From Buxus sempervirens (taxonomy: Eukaryota; Streptophyta; Magnoliopsida; Buxales; Buxaceae), in the NCBI GenBank assembly GCA_947561395.2, contig OX387190.1, positions 42,768,392 through 42,832,391 of the forward strand: a DNA stretch of 64,000 nt. The letters are read 5' to 3'. The position numbers and the translations under genes were made by a program. Below, piece after piece: positions 54,632-64,000 of the stretch (positions are counted from its first letter, which is position 1; every line of letters begins with the position of its first letter). Below the pieces are notes generated by a model, which was given only the letters and a program-made list of their open reading frames with translations, did not search any database and was not told where the DNA came from.

Positions 54632-55260
54632 TCTGAAATTCAAAGGCTTTCAGAGGCCCAAAAGTTCTGAAATTCAAAGGCTTTCAGAGGCCCAGAAGGA
54701 AAAGGTCTGAAATTCAAAGGCTTTCAGAGGCCCAAAAGTTCTGAAATTCAAAGGCTTTCAGAGGCCCAAAAGAAAAAGGACTGAAATTCAAAGGCTTTCA
54801 GAGGCCCAAAAGTTCTGAAATTCAAAGGCTTTCAGAGGCCCAAAAGGAAAAGGTCTGAAATTCAAAGGCTTTCAGAGGCCCAAAAGTTCTGAAATTCAAA
54901 GGCTTTCAGAGGCCTAAAAGAAAAAGGTCTGAAATTCAAAGGCTTTCAGAGGCCCAAAAGAAAAAGGTCTGAAATTCAAAGGCTTTCAGAGGCCCAAAAG
55001 TTCTGAAATTCAAAGGCTTTCAGAGGCCCAGGGATTTTTGAGAAAAAGTCTGAAATTCAAAGGCTTTCAGAGGCCCAGGGATTTTTTTGAGAAAAAGTCT
55101 GAAATTCAAAGGCTTTCAGAGGCCCAGGTATTTTTGAGAAAAAGTCTGAAATTCAAAGGCTTTCAGAGGCCCAGGGATTTTTGAGAAAAAGTCTGAAATT
55201 CAAAGGCTTTCAGAGGCCCAAGAGTTTTGAAAAAGTCTGAAATTCAAAGGCTTTCAGAAG
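54511..55260. repeat. Tandem array in the Ogre leader, about 18 copies
   Basis: The core TCTGAAATTCAAAGGCTTTC followed by AGAGGCCCA is repeated about 18 times with spacers of 6-25 bases, T-rich in the first copies and AAAAG or GATTTTTGAGAAAAAG in later ones. Each core holds the stem CTGAAA..TTTCAG. It lies between the primer site and gag on the 5' side. Tandem arrays in untranslated parts are known in Ogre elements and can seed satellites. Confidence 0.92.
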
Positions 55261-55419
55261 CCTTTCTCTCACATTTTTTTCTTTTAAATATTTTTTTTTT
55301 GTTTTCTTTTTTTTTTTTTTTTGAAGCATTTTATTCAAACTTGTTTCCCTTTATCATTATTTAAAGGTTAAAAGAATATTTTAGTGGGAAAAACTGATTA
55401 AAGTTGAATATTCCGAGAA

Positions 55420-55560
55420 AACCGTATATACAGTACGGTCCAGCCTTGCCCGTATTTAAATTACGAGCCTGCCGTGACCGTAGGCAGTCCACGGGGGAGC
55501 CTAGCCCGTATAAACAATACGGGCAAGCCCAGCCCGTGTATTAAATGCGGTTTTACGGAA
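55420..55560. promoter_or_regulatory. GC-rich palindromic module, copy in the gag-pol leader
   Basis: Units such as AATACGGGCAAGCCCAGCCC and GTACGGTCCAGCCTTGCCCG, of the same type as the other four copies. It lies between the primer-binding site and the tandem array. Confidence 0.7.
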
Positions 55561-56796
55561 CCCTGTTATATTTTTCCAGTTTTTATATGGTTTGATCACT
55601 TTCATTGTTCATCCAAACGTACGGTTCACCCAGTACAGAGCTTCTAAACTGTCCCAAAGTGGACTTTGGCCTATTTGTAAAACACATGCTAGGGAGGGCA
55701 CATGTACCCTCCAAATTGACATCATACTCAAGAATTTGATATCCTTTTGTTGCCTCTTGTGTGTACATAGGGTAGGATTGATTTTAAACAGAGTTAGAAA
55801 CTCTTCCTATGGGCTGCACCACTTTTTAACAAATATGCATATTTTGGGACCAATTTTATCCCAAACCCATGGGTACCATGACACCCCTATGACATGAAAA
55901 TAATGCAAAACAATGGGATTACCTTGTTACCTTGTTTACCTTGAATATAGCATCCGCATTATGCCCTGGTTTGTAAGCCATGCATACGGCCTTCCCACAA
56001 TCATACAAACCCCATATTCCCACGTAATTGTGTAATTTAGCCAAAAACGTGTAACTCCACCTTCAAGCGTAGGGGTTTTGGGTTTTGGCTTAATGGCAAC
56101 TTAGCACTCAAGCCTAGTGATGACCAGAATCCCAGATCCACATTATCATCACATCATTAGCTCAAAGTTCTACGGTGAATGTTTTCACTTTCGCTTTCCG
56201 AAGTATCGACCTCGGTGCGCCAAGCTACACACATTCTTGTTCAACTTCCTATAGGTGATAGGTAGGCCGTGTAAAAAAAATAAAAGGTGCACAGTGCATT
56301 GTAAACATAGGTCACATTCACAACGTCCCAAACCCTTGCCACTCTTTTCGCAGCCATGCATAAACAAACCAAGGCATAATAGGAAAGCATATTTTAAATA
56401 AACAAGTAAATAAAGCAATCCTATAGCACCCAAAACATGCTCATAAAAAATCATCCAAATCATGTCAACATATGCTCATATTATATATCCAAAATACACC
56501 ATAGAAAGCATGCTGAAAATTAGAATATGCATATTAAAATACAGCAAGAAATAAGCATGGTTTATCAAAATAAACCTCCCCTATGCATGTTTCTAGAAAC
56601 AATCCTATGAATCAGAATTAAGCATGTTTCTACCCCCATGAATTCCTAAGCAATAATTCAGATTTAAAACATACTCAACATGCTTAAGAACACCAAACAG
56701 CAAGCAAAACAAAGACATGCTAAAAACACAAAATAGCAAGCAAATCAAAAAAGATCAAAAACATGAACAAACACCGAAAAGGCTCAAATCCACAGG

Positions 56797-56814
56797 TCCC
56801 CAGCAGAGTCGCCA
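56797..56814 (-). other. Primer-binding site of the Ogre-type element
   Basis: Two bases inside the 5' LTR, the - strand reads TGGCGACTCTGCTGGGGA, complementary to a tRNA 3' end (..CGCCA). Ogre elements are known to use a tRNA-Arg primer; the match here was not checked against a tRNA set. Confidence 0.8.
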
Positions 56815-56816
56815 GT

Positions 56817-58630
56817 TGTGAGACATGGGAAAAAATCAAATCTAATGATTTCCTCTATCATCACACGGGATCATATTAAACAAAGAGTCGCCACCATTCA
56901 ATCTAGGTGTGAATGGACACCAAAATATTAAATAAGCACAAAAGGCAATTTTTAGGGCAAAATATCCCTCCTAAGAAAAACAACCAGAGATGGGTAAGGG
57001 GATTAAGTTATGAACAGGGGAAGGTGTTAGGCACCCCTATTCATCCACACAAGGTGGTTGCCAGGTATTTGTTCATGTTAAAATAAAGAAAAAAACTTGC
57101 TATAAAAATCAGGAAAAATCACAAAAAAGACAAAAATTGTATGGTTTTTTCATATGAATAGTCTGATTGATCCAGAACTTTCAAATATGATCATACCATT
57201 CCTAGGGTTTCATGATTAAAATAAAATTGAGATAAAATCAAATAAAATCAATTTAAAGTGAAAAATCCAAAAATCTGGCTTCAAGTTAAATTCTAGAAAT
57301 CTGGAAAAATATGATTGTTATAAAATATTTCAAAATTGAACTTGAATAGTCCGGGATATAGATAAAGCCCAAATTTCACATTAAATCAGAAAATCAAAAC
57401 CAAAAATACCCACATTGATGAAAAACACCAAAAGGGGAGAATTTAGACCGTAGGGTCTTCTCTCAATAATGAAAAACAATTTAAAAACCACATCATGAAA
57501 CCCTAGAATTTATTTTTAGGCTTCTGGATTCAGATCTATCATATTGATCATGATAAATCCAGGATCTTAGCCTACAATCGCAAAAATCACGAAAACAGTG
57601 CTGTAGGTGCAAAAGTGGCAAAAATCCAAATTTTGGCAAAAATAGGGGATCTCATGCTATAAACATCATGGATTCATGTTATTCATTCAAATATATCATA
57701 AAAAGCATTAAAACATGATCAGGATATTTAAAACAGCCACATCTCACAGATTTAGAGCATATGGGGGTCTACCCTACGGATCCACCTATTCTCTTTTCCC
57801 CTAGTTCTCTCTTCACGTTTTACGGCTAAAGAGACTCTTGAGGTACTTAGAGATAGGTTTGGATACACAAACACAATCACAGGCCTTATTCTATGAAAAA
57901 AAGGAAAAAAACAGATATGGGGTTCTATTCTAGGGATCCACCTGTTCCCCTTTCCCCTAGTTCTCTCTTCACGTTTTACGGCTAGAGAGACCCTTGAGGT
58001 ACTTAGAGACAAGTTTAGGAATACAAAAACAGATATGGCCTTATTCTACAGCAATAGAGATGATCCTATTACTTCTAGAATTTAAAGACAGAAAATAAAA
58101 AGGGATAGGGGACTTACCTGGATTGAGCAGGCAGGCAGCAGGGATTCCTTTCCTTCTCTTGGAGCTTCTTTGGAGTTCCTTAGACTTCAAAATTTCGTGG
58201 CCCTTAGCTAGAGGAGAGAGCCTCTATTTATAGACACACCCAGGGGCATGGTTGGTCCAGAAGGATATAGCCTGATTCTCAGGATAGAGTGAAATACAGA
58301 GATAATGCCCATCCATAGTGGCTTCAGCGAATAAAATACTTAATTCGCTCGTTTAAAGATATATTGGACTTCAAATAAAGCTCGGAAATCGAGAGAAGGA
58401 CCAAACTTGCACGTGTCTTTAATGCCCGTAAATGATTTACGGTCCAATGGTGACCGTATTGGTATTACGGGCGCGCCTGCCCGTAGATATTTTGCGGGCG
58501 AGATAGGCCCGTGAAGCCAATACGGGCAAAGCCTGTTCATTCTATTTTTAGACCTTTTTGACCTGTTTTAAGCTCTAATTACAGGTTTTTATTATTTTCT
58601 CATTTGGCAGTGCAATTTGGGGTGTCTACA
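56817..58630 (-). repeat. Right (5') LTR of the Ogre-type element
   Basis: 1,814 bp, the same length as the left LTR and different from it at only about three places by eye. The likely promoter is TATAAATA (complement of 58225-58232), about 400 bp from the outer edge, with the palindromic module (58423-58533) roughly 200 bp upstream of it. Confidence 0.95.
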
Positions 58631-58769
58631 GAGGTCATCGCTCGACCATGAATCTCTCAATTCCTGATATCTCAAGAATGATCGAACGTTGCCACTTTTG
58701 TTTATCAAGAATCACTTTCAGAATTTTTGGAGGGAAATTTTCCCCCTCAGTTGAAATTTTCATGTGTAA

Positions 58770-58909
58770 CATTAACGTTAACGTGGAATTCATTTTGGGT
58801 TTCCGTTGGTTGGTTTGAAAACAAAGAGAAGAGCTCACGGGACACGTGTTCCCTTCCTGTAGAGGCTTTAGATAAGGCTGTAGATAGAGCCTCTACAGGA
58901 TCTCAATTG
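58770..58909 (-). repeat. MULE right terminal inverted repeat
   Basis: Inverted partner of 34449-34590; the perfect 32-bp core is 58864-58895 and lies 14 bases from the end, just as on the left. The 9-bp target copy follows at 58910-58918. Confidence 0.85.
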
Positions 58910-58918
58910 TTCCAACGC

Positions 58919-59200
58919 TATTAGTGATGGCAATGACAAAGGTTAAATGTGGGGTCTACTCTGGACTCGGGATGGCCGACATCGATTCCGTTTTGTCACG
59001 GCAAAGAAAAGGAAAGACAATATCGATTATCATGATTTGTCAGAAAACAAAAAAAGAAGAAATTAAGGAGAAGAATTAAAGTTCATCTTCAGTTTACTAA
59101 AAAAAAAGAAAAAACTTTGTATGAACTGTTTATAGAAACAAATTACAAACCGGTGGATTAATTCCCCGACCTGTAAGCAAAAGGATGGACTTCTTCGAAT
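58919..59200. other. Right flank of the MULE
   Basis: Ordinary AT-rich DNA following the 9-bp target copy; probably the 3'UTR side of the small - strand gene that ends at 59201. Nothing else is seen. Confidence 0.35.
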
Positions 59201-59446
59201 TCAAACCTCCTCTTGCAGTGCTCTTCCATCATCAAAATTCTTGGAGTAACTCAACAAATCGTAGTTGAGGTACGACTGCCTCCTGGAAGCCGCCCTCCCC
59301 AGAGATCCACACGCAGCCTTCCTCACCAGCTCCGCTACTAACCGGCGTCGCCCTCTCCTCAATCTGACTGCCACCCTTTTAACCGACACACGTATCCTCT
59401 CCCGATACTTGGTCGCATCGCAAGCTGTAATCTCCATTTCCGTCAT
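59201..59446 (-). CDS. Small basic uncharacterised protein, single exon
   Basis: 81 residues from the ATG at 59446: MTEMEITACDATKYRERIRV, then an Arg-rich helix (SVKRVAVRLRRGRRRLVAEL), and an end LNYDLLSYSKNFDDG followed by a charged tail. The open frame reaches back to 59668, but the extra 74 residues are unlike the rest and include a hydrophobic run; the later Met is preferred because the basic helix and end motif form a compact unit. I know small single-exon plant genes with this YD..SY..NFDDG end but no function. The 29-kb protein ends with the same motif. Confidence 0.6.
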   Translation of the reverse strand: MTEMEITACDATKYRERIRVSVKRVAVRLRRGRRRLVAELVRKAACGSLGRAASRRQSYLNYDLLSYSKNFDDGRALQEEV

Positions 59447-60090
59447 CGTCCATGCTTTCTTGTTTGGGTTTTGTTTCTCATATATATATTGGATTTGGCT
59501 CTGCTTGCCTGGTTTCAGTCTCCTAAATCGCATCAGAAAGTAGCGAATCACGTTCCACTCTCCAAGAGAAAAAGATAAAAATACAAGAGAAACTAGCGAG
59601 ATAAACCAAGAATTTTCTAACGAAATGTTAGCGATTATCGCCTGCAAATATTGGATTTGTATTTGCATGCGAAGGAATCAAAGTCGGGAACTCGCCTGGC
59701 AATAACGAAATAGATAAATTTACACTTATGCCCCTTACATTTCATACCAGAGCATATCTGTTGATCGTCCACATTGGCACTCTTTCAAAAACCTCTTAGA
59801 ACTTACAAGTTATTTACCTCATTGGTTCAACGTCATTTAGCCAAGGTTTTGATGGAGAGATAAGTGCACATCTATACTATTTTATTAAGGGAATCCACAA
59901 ATTCTTCATTGAAATCTGCTATCAAAAGAGCCCGTCCATTTTTTTCATATTGACTTTTAAGTTACGGTTAGATTTTTTTTATAAAAACACGTAACTTACT
60001 CACAACTATTTGTATAATCAGATAGTATAACTGAGACATACCTATGTGCATGTGTACATGCCAACCACTAGTATGTTAAAAGTAGAAGAA
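59447..60090. other. Upstream region of the small basic gene
   Basis: Expected promoter of the - strand gene. No clear TATA box or element is seen; AT-rich and without coding signals. Confidence 0.3.
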
Positions 60091-60097
60091 ATTGGTT

Positions 60098-60397
60098 ATA
60101 ATTCAGATTTAGTCGTCCAATTTTTGGTAATTTGGTTTTTAGTGATACTTTTTTAATATAATTGAGAATTGGTATTATTTTACTGTTCATTAAGAGTTTC
60201 TTTCGAAAATACCCTCAAAATACTTTGAAAACCTTTTCACTCATTTTGTTACAAGTGAAGTTTGCAAGTCTTTTAGAGGGCATTTTTGGAAGAAACTCTT
60301 TAATAAATAATAAAATGACACCAATTCTCAATTATGTTAGCAAAGCATCACTAAAAAACACCAATTACCAAGAATTAGTCGATTGAATCTGAATTAT
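60098..60397. mobile_element. Foldback MITE, about 300 bp
   Basis: The left arm (60098-60225) and the complement of the right arm (about 60265-60397) match over about 130 bp: ATAATTCAGATT..AGTCG, then TTTTTAGTGAT.CTTT, then ATAATTGAGAATTGGT and CATTAA.GAGTTTCTT. Only a short loop parts them. No clean target duplication is seen, so the superfamily is open. Pieces of the same family seem to occur in 24.9-26.5 kb. Confidence 0.7.
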
Positions 60398-60726
60398 TTT
60401 GAAAAGCATCACTAAAAACCAATTTTCCATTATTAAAATGTCCTTTTTTTTTCAAATATAAGAGAGTTCAACCTTTTTTTATCGTAAGTGTGAAGAGATA
60501 TAATTGTAAATTTCTCTAATAAAAAAGGACAAGCATTGCTATGTACTTGGCAAATGGGCTTTCAGTGGCCAAATTAAGGAAGAATTTAACATAAATTTGT
60601 TCTTTTACCATGTTAAGCACATGAACGTTTTTTTTTTAAATGACAAAATTTTCCAATCTTGTTCATATATCTTTAAAATTATAATTCTTTTAAATTTTTT
60701 TGTATATTTTTTGCGTCTCATACAAC

Positions 60727-60920
60727 AGAAAGAACAGCTCCTCACGATCGGGGACTCCTTCTCTGCCTTGAGATTGCATCTAATCTCATTTGATCTTCCT
60801 TTTGGACACGCTTGATCAAACCCTTGGCAGCTTCAACCTCCTTAATGTCAGGTCTAGTGGGCAGAGATCTACGAACTTTCACGATCTCTTCAACAACTTC
60901 GTGAATGGATTGTAAAGTTT
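60727..60920 (-). pseudogene. PIRL-type (plant intracellular Ras-group LRR) gene fragment
   Basis: Read on the - strand: TLQSIHEVVEEIVKVRRSLP, TRPDIKEVEAAKGLIKRVQK, EDQMRLDAISRQRR, and then in another frame GVPDREELFFL. The string (S)LP.RP....EV.AA..L...V..E...RL..I..Q....GVP.ELF is the region just before the leucine-rich repeats of PIRL proteins. No repeats follow and the frame shifts, so it is a dead fragment. Confidence 0.7.
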
Positions 60921-61730
60921 AAAACGAAATGCCCAGACCAGAAAGAAGAAAGAATATCAATCAATCCAAAGTCTTCTCAGAACAAAATCCACTCAACAAA
61001 GCAACAGTTCACCATCCGAGAGGATGCAAATGCAGATTTCAATATTCAGAAATAAAGCGAGAAAAACCGCTGCAAAATTTCTACGTGCAGGATGAATTCC
61101 TCTTCTTCTTGCAGACAATTGTGGTACCTTCACACCAGCTTTCTACAGCTCCCAGATCAAAATCCTCCCCTTTCTGAAAATTCCAGCTAGCTCCACATCT
61201 TCTTCCTATATTGCATCTGCATCCTTATACTTTTCTTTTAATTAAATCCCTGAGCAATATGTGTGGGGAACCTTATTTTAGTATTTATATTATGAACAAA
61301 ATATATGTATTTACAAAAGATTAATATATTTAATAAAAATATCGTTATATATTTGAACATTATTCTTATAGACTGTTGATTTTGCAGGTGAGGTCCAAAT
61401 TCATTATGTCTACATATATGTTCTTTCATAATTAGTTGTTAAAAGCTTAAAAATACATTTGGGAGTATAACTAAAAAATTCAAAACCTCGTACTATTTTC
61501 CTTAAATATTAACTAAACATTCTAGATTTTTATTTTAAAATGCGAGAAAAATGAAGTTTGTAGAGCTATGCGCAGTCAAGCCAATGTCCTTACAGACTCC
61601 CCGGGAGGACGACCGAAGGAAATGCTTGGAGTGAAAGCCTCTAAGAAGAACCAAGCTTAAAGACTCAGCATTCCATAAACTATTACGACCAACTTTCCTT
61701 GAAACTTGAAAGCTGCACCCTAAACACAAT
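60921..61730. other. Intergenic stretch upstream of the XCP-type protease
   Basis: 61040-61190 on the - strand reads ASWNFQKGEDFDLGAVESWC then EGTTIVCKKKRNSS, which looks protein-like but is not recognised; it could be a second gene scrap next to the PIRL fragment. The part 61430-61730 should be promoter of the protease. Confidence 0.35.
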
Positions 61731-61731
61731 C

Positions 61732-61738
61732 TATAAAT
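61732..61738 (+). promoter_or_regulatory. TATA box of the XCP-type protease gene
   Basis: TATAAAT stands 53 bp before the ATG at 61791. With transcription starting about 30 bp downstream (near 61765), the in-frame ATG at 61737 would lie before the transcript, which decides for 61791 as start codon. Confidence 0.7.
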
Positions 61739-61790
61739 GACCGCCCCATTGCCTCCCAGTCCTTCATCATCCTTTCTCCTTTCAGCACAA

Positions 61791-63272
<1,482 letters not shown>

Positions 63273-63711
63273 CATGCCCTAGCATTTATTTATTTCTCAA
63301 CTTCACTTCATATTTTCATGCTTTCATCTTGGACTCGCTTAAGCTCAAATGATGTAAGCCTTGGTGTTTCTCTCTCATAAACAAAATAAAAATTGACAAC
63401 TAAAAATGCAGGGGGAGGACAGAGGCACATTACCAACTTCTTGATTTCGAATGAATACAAGTGACAAACCCCACAAAAGTGGATAACATAAAACCACATT
63501 TGGCCAAAAACAAATGGTTGCCAGCAAATTGTCTTAAAATACATATCATGTTCGGTGTAGCATTATATTGGTAAAAGCACCAACATTTCCGAAGTGGTTC
63601 AAAGATTAAGTGGCCATGACATGAAACCACGTACAAAAATACTATCTATGTTAGATGCTTACCTTTAAAGTGAGATCACATACAGTTGAACACTGATTCT
63701 TAGCTGCATCA
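63273..63711. other. Space between the convergent XCP-type gene and the - strand gene
   Basis: 3'UTRs of both genes are expected here. No coding signal or repeat is seen. Confidence 0.35.
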
Positions 63712-64000
63712 TCAACCCAAAACTTCATTGTATTTGAAGACACAATCGTATAGCCTCCCTCCCAAGAACTGTGCGACCTCTGGATGCTTCACCTGTAAAT
63801 AGGAAATCAAAGAATGGCAGAACACCCAATCAAACCTACTGATTACTGCCTTAAAACACTAATTAGATTCAGGGATTGGGAGCGGAAGTAGCAATAATTG
63901 CACTGCAATAGTTTTATGAATGATTACCATCCCGATTTTGAGGGAATCACATTTAAATTGAGCATAAAGGTTTGTCTCTATCCCACGACCCTGCATGCAG
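63712..64000 (-). CDS. Unidentified gene, last two exons (5' part outside window)
   Basis: Not recognised. Exon 63928 to beyond 64000 reads MQGRGIETNLYAQFKCDSLK then IGM and a GTAATC donor. Exon 63712-63792, after an ATTTACAG acceptor, reads VKHPEVAQFLGGRLYDCVFK then YNEVLG and a stop. The two join in phase as KIGMVKHPEVAQFLGG, giving at least 50 residues of a soluble, folded-looking C-terminus. The gene is transcribed toward the XCP-type gene. Its product cannot be named from this piece. Confidence 0.6.

Larger units (their letters stand above)
37307..58630 (-). mobile_element. Ogre/Tat-lineage Ty3/gypsy LTR retrotransposon, 21.3 kb, looks whole
   Basis: Flanked by the 5-bp target copies GAGGT (37302-37306 and 58631-58635). 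It has two LTRs of 1,814 bp, a primer-binding site, a leader with a tandem array, a gag-protease frame, a reverse transcriptase-RNase H-integrase frame, two antisense genes and a purine tract. Transcription runs on the - strand, so the 58-kb LTR is the 5' one. Great length, an extra archaeal-type RNase H, antisense ORFs and the primer site are features known for the Tat/Ogre lineage. About three differences between the LTRs put the insertion at well under 0.2 million years with common plant rates. The element lies inside the Pack-MULE. Confidence 0.94.
34449..58909. mobile_element. Pack-MULE (Mutator-like element) carrying host gene pieces, split by a nested retrotransposon
   Basis: Identical 9-bp target copies TTCCAACGC stand at 34440-34448 and 58910-58918; 9 bp is the Mutator hallmark. 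The inverted ends match symmetrically. 14 bases in from each end begins a 32-bp perfect match (34463-34494 against the complement of 58864-58895, starting TAGAGGCTCTATCTACAGCC). Weaker likeness then runs on to about 130-150 bp (GAACACG.GTCC, then ACGTTAATGTTA on both sides). Without the 21.3-kb retrotransposon and its target copy the element is about 3.1 kb. It holds no transposase but does hold an EP1-like lectin piece (34739-35254) and YUCCA pieces (36695-36905 and 37140-37306). That makes it a non-autonomous Pack-MULE with at least two donor genes. Confidence 0.88.

Noticed and set aside
54511-55260. CRISPR-like array of regularly spaced repeats
   Set aside because: Plant nuclear DNA inside a retrotransposon leader; spacers are low-complexity and variable, with no cas genes.
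59447-59668. 74-residue N-terminal extension of the small basic protein
   Set aside because: Composition differs from the rest, contains a hydrophobic run typical of chance AT-rich translation, and the later Met gives a compact protein.
61737-61790. Upstream in-frame ATG (MTAPLPP) as start of the XCP-type protease
   Set aside because: It overlaps the TATA box and lies before the expected transcript start; the later ATG gives a normal signal peptide.

Overview
The window is nuclear DNA of a flowering plant, most likely a dicot. It has GT-AG introns in every gene, AT-rich intergenic DNA, plant-only gene families (CPK, NAC/CUC3, xylem cysteine protease, PMD genes) and layers of nested transposons. 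The species cannot be read from the sequence.

Layout. 1-5161 (-): 5' seven exons of eIF6, running off the left edge; its introns hold a decayed LINE piece and a 140-bp tandem duplication. About 6660-8424 (-): exon-like pieces of a gene I could not name, next to a 402-bp hAT MITE with a perfect 8-bp target duplication (7385-7786). 9774-17804 (+): complete seven-exon calcium-dependent protein kinase of the CPK5/CPK6/CPK26 group; its long third intron carries a 1,485-bp internally deleted hAT element that keeps both ends of a transposase gene. 20632-22309 (-): complete three-exon NAC factor of CUC3 type. 22.5-29 kb: AT-rich, repeat-rich DNA with a 5'-truncated LINE (27060-28058). 29017-29502 (-): single-exon plant-specific small protein. 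30.1-30.7 kb: PPR pseudogene. 31261-33727: solo LTR with 5-bp target duplication and an array of hairpins.

34449-58909 is the centre of interest: a Mutator-like element with 9-bp target duplications (TTCCAACGC) and long inverted ends. Its roughly 3.1 kb of own DNA carries pieces of at least two host genes, an EP1-like lectin gene and a YUCCA flavin monooxygenase, so it is a Pack-MULE. A 21.3-kb Ogre/Tat-type Ty3/gypsy element (37307-58630, gag-pol on the - strand) has landed in the captured YUCCA piece. Its two 1,814-bp LTRs are almost identical, so the insertion is very recent. It carries two antisense plant-mobile-domain-like genes (40.9-43.8 and 44.2-46.0 kb) and five copies of a GC-rich palindromic module (ACGGGC..GCCCGT) that sit near the apparent starts of its sense and antisense transcription units.

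59201-59446 (-): small basic protein that shares a C-terminal motif with the 29-kb protein. 60.1-60.9 kb: a foldback MITE and a PIRL (Ras-group LRR) gene fragment. 61791-63272 (+): complete four-exon XCP-type papain-like protease with a clear TATA box. 63712-64000 (-): last two exons of an unidentified gene that runs off the right edge.

Host genes here are single, separately regulated units; the structure of the window comes mostly from insertion history. Exon borders were set by eye from splice signals, reading phase and remembered family sequences; no search was run.
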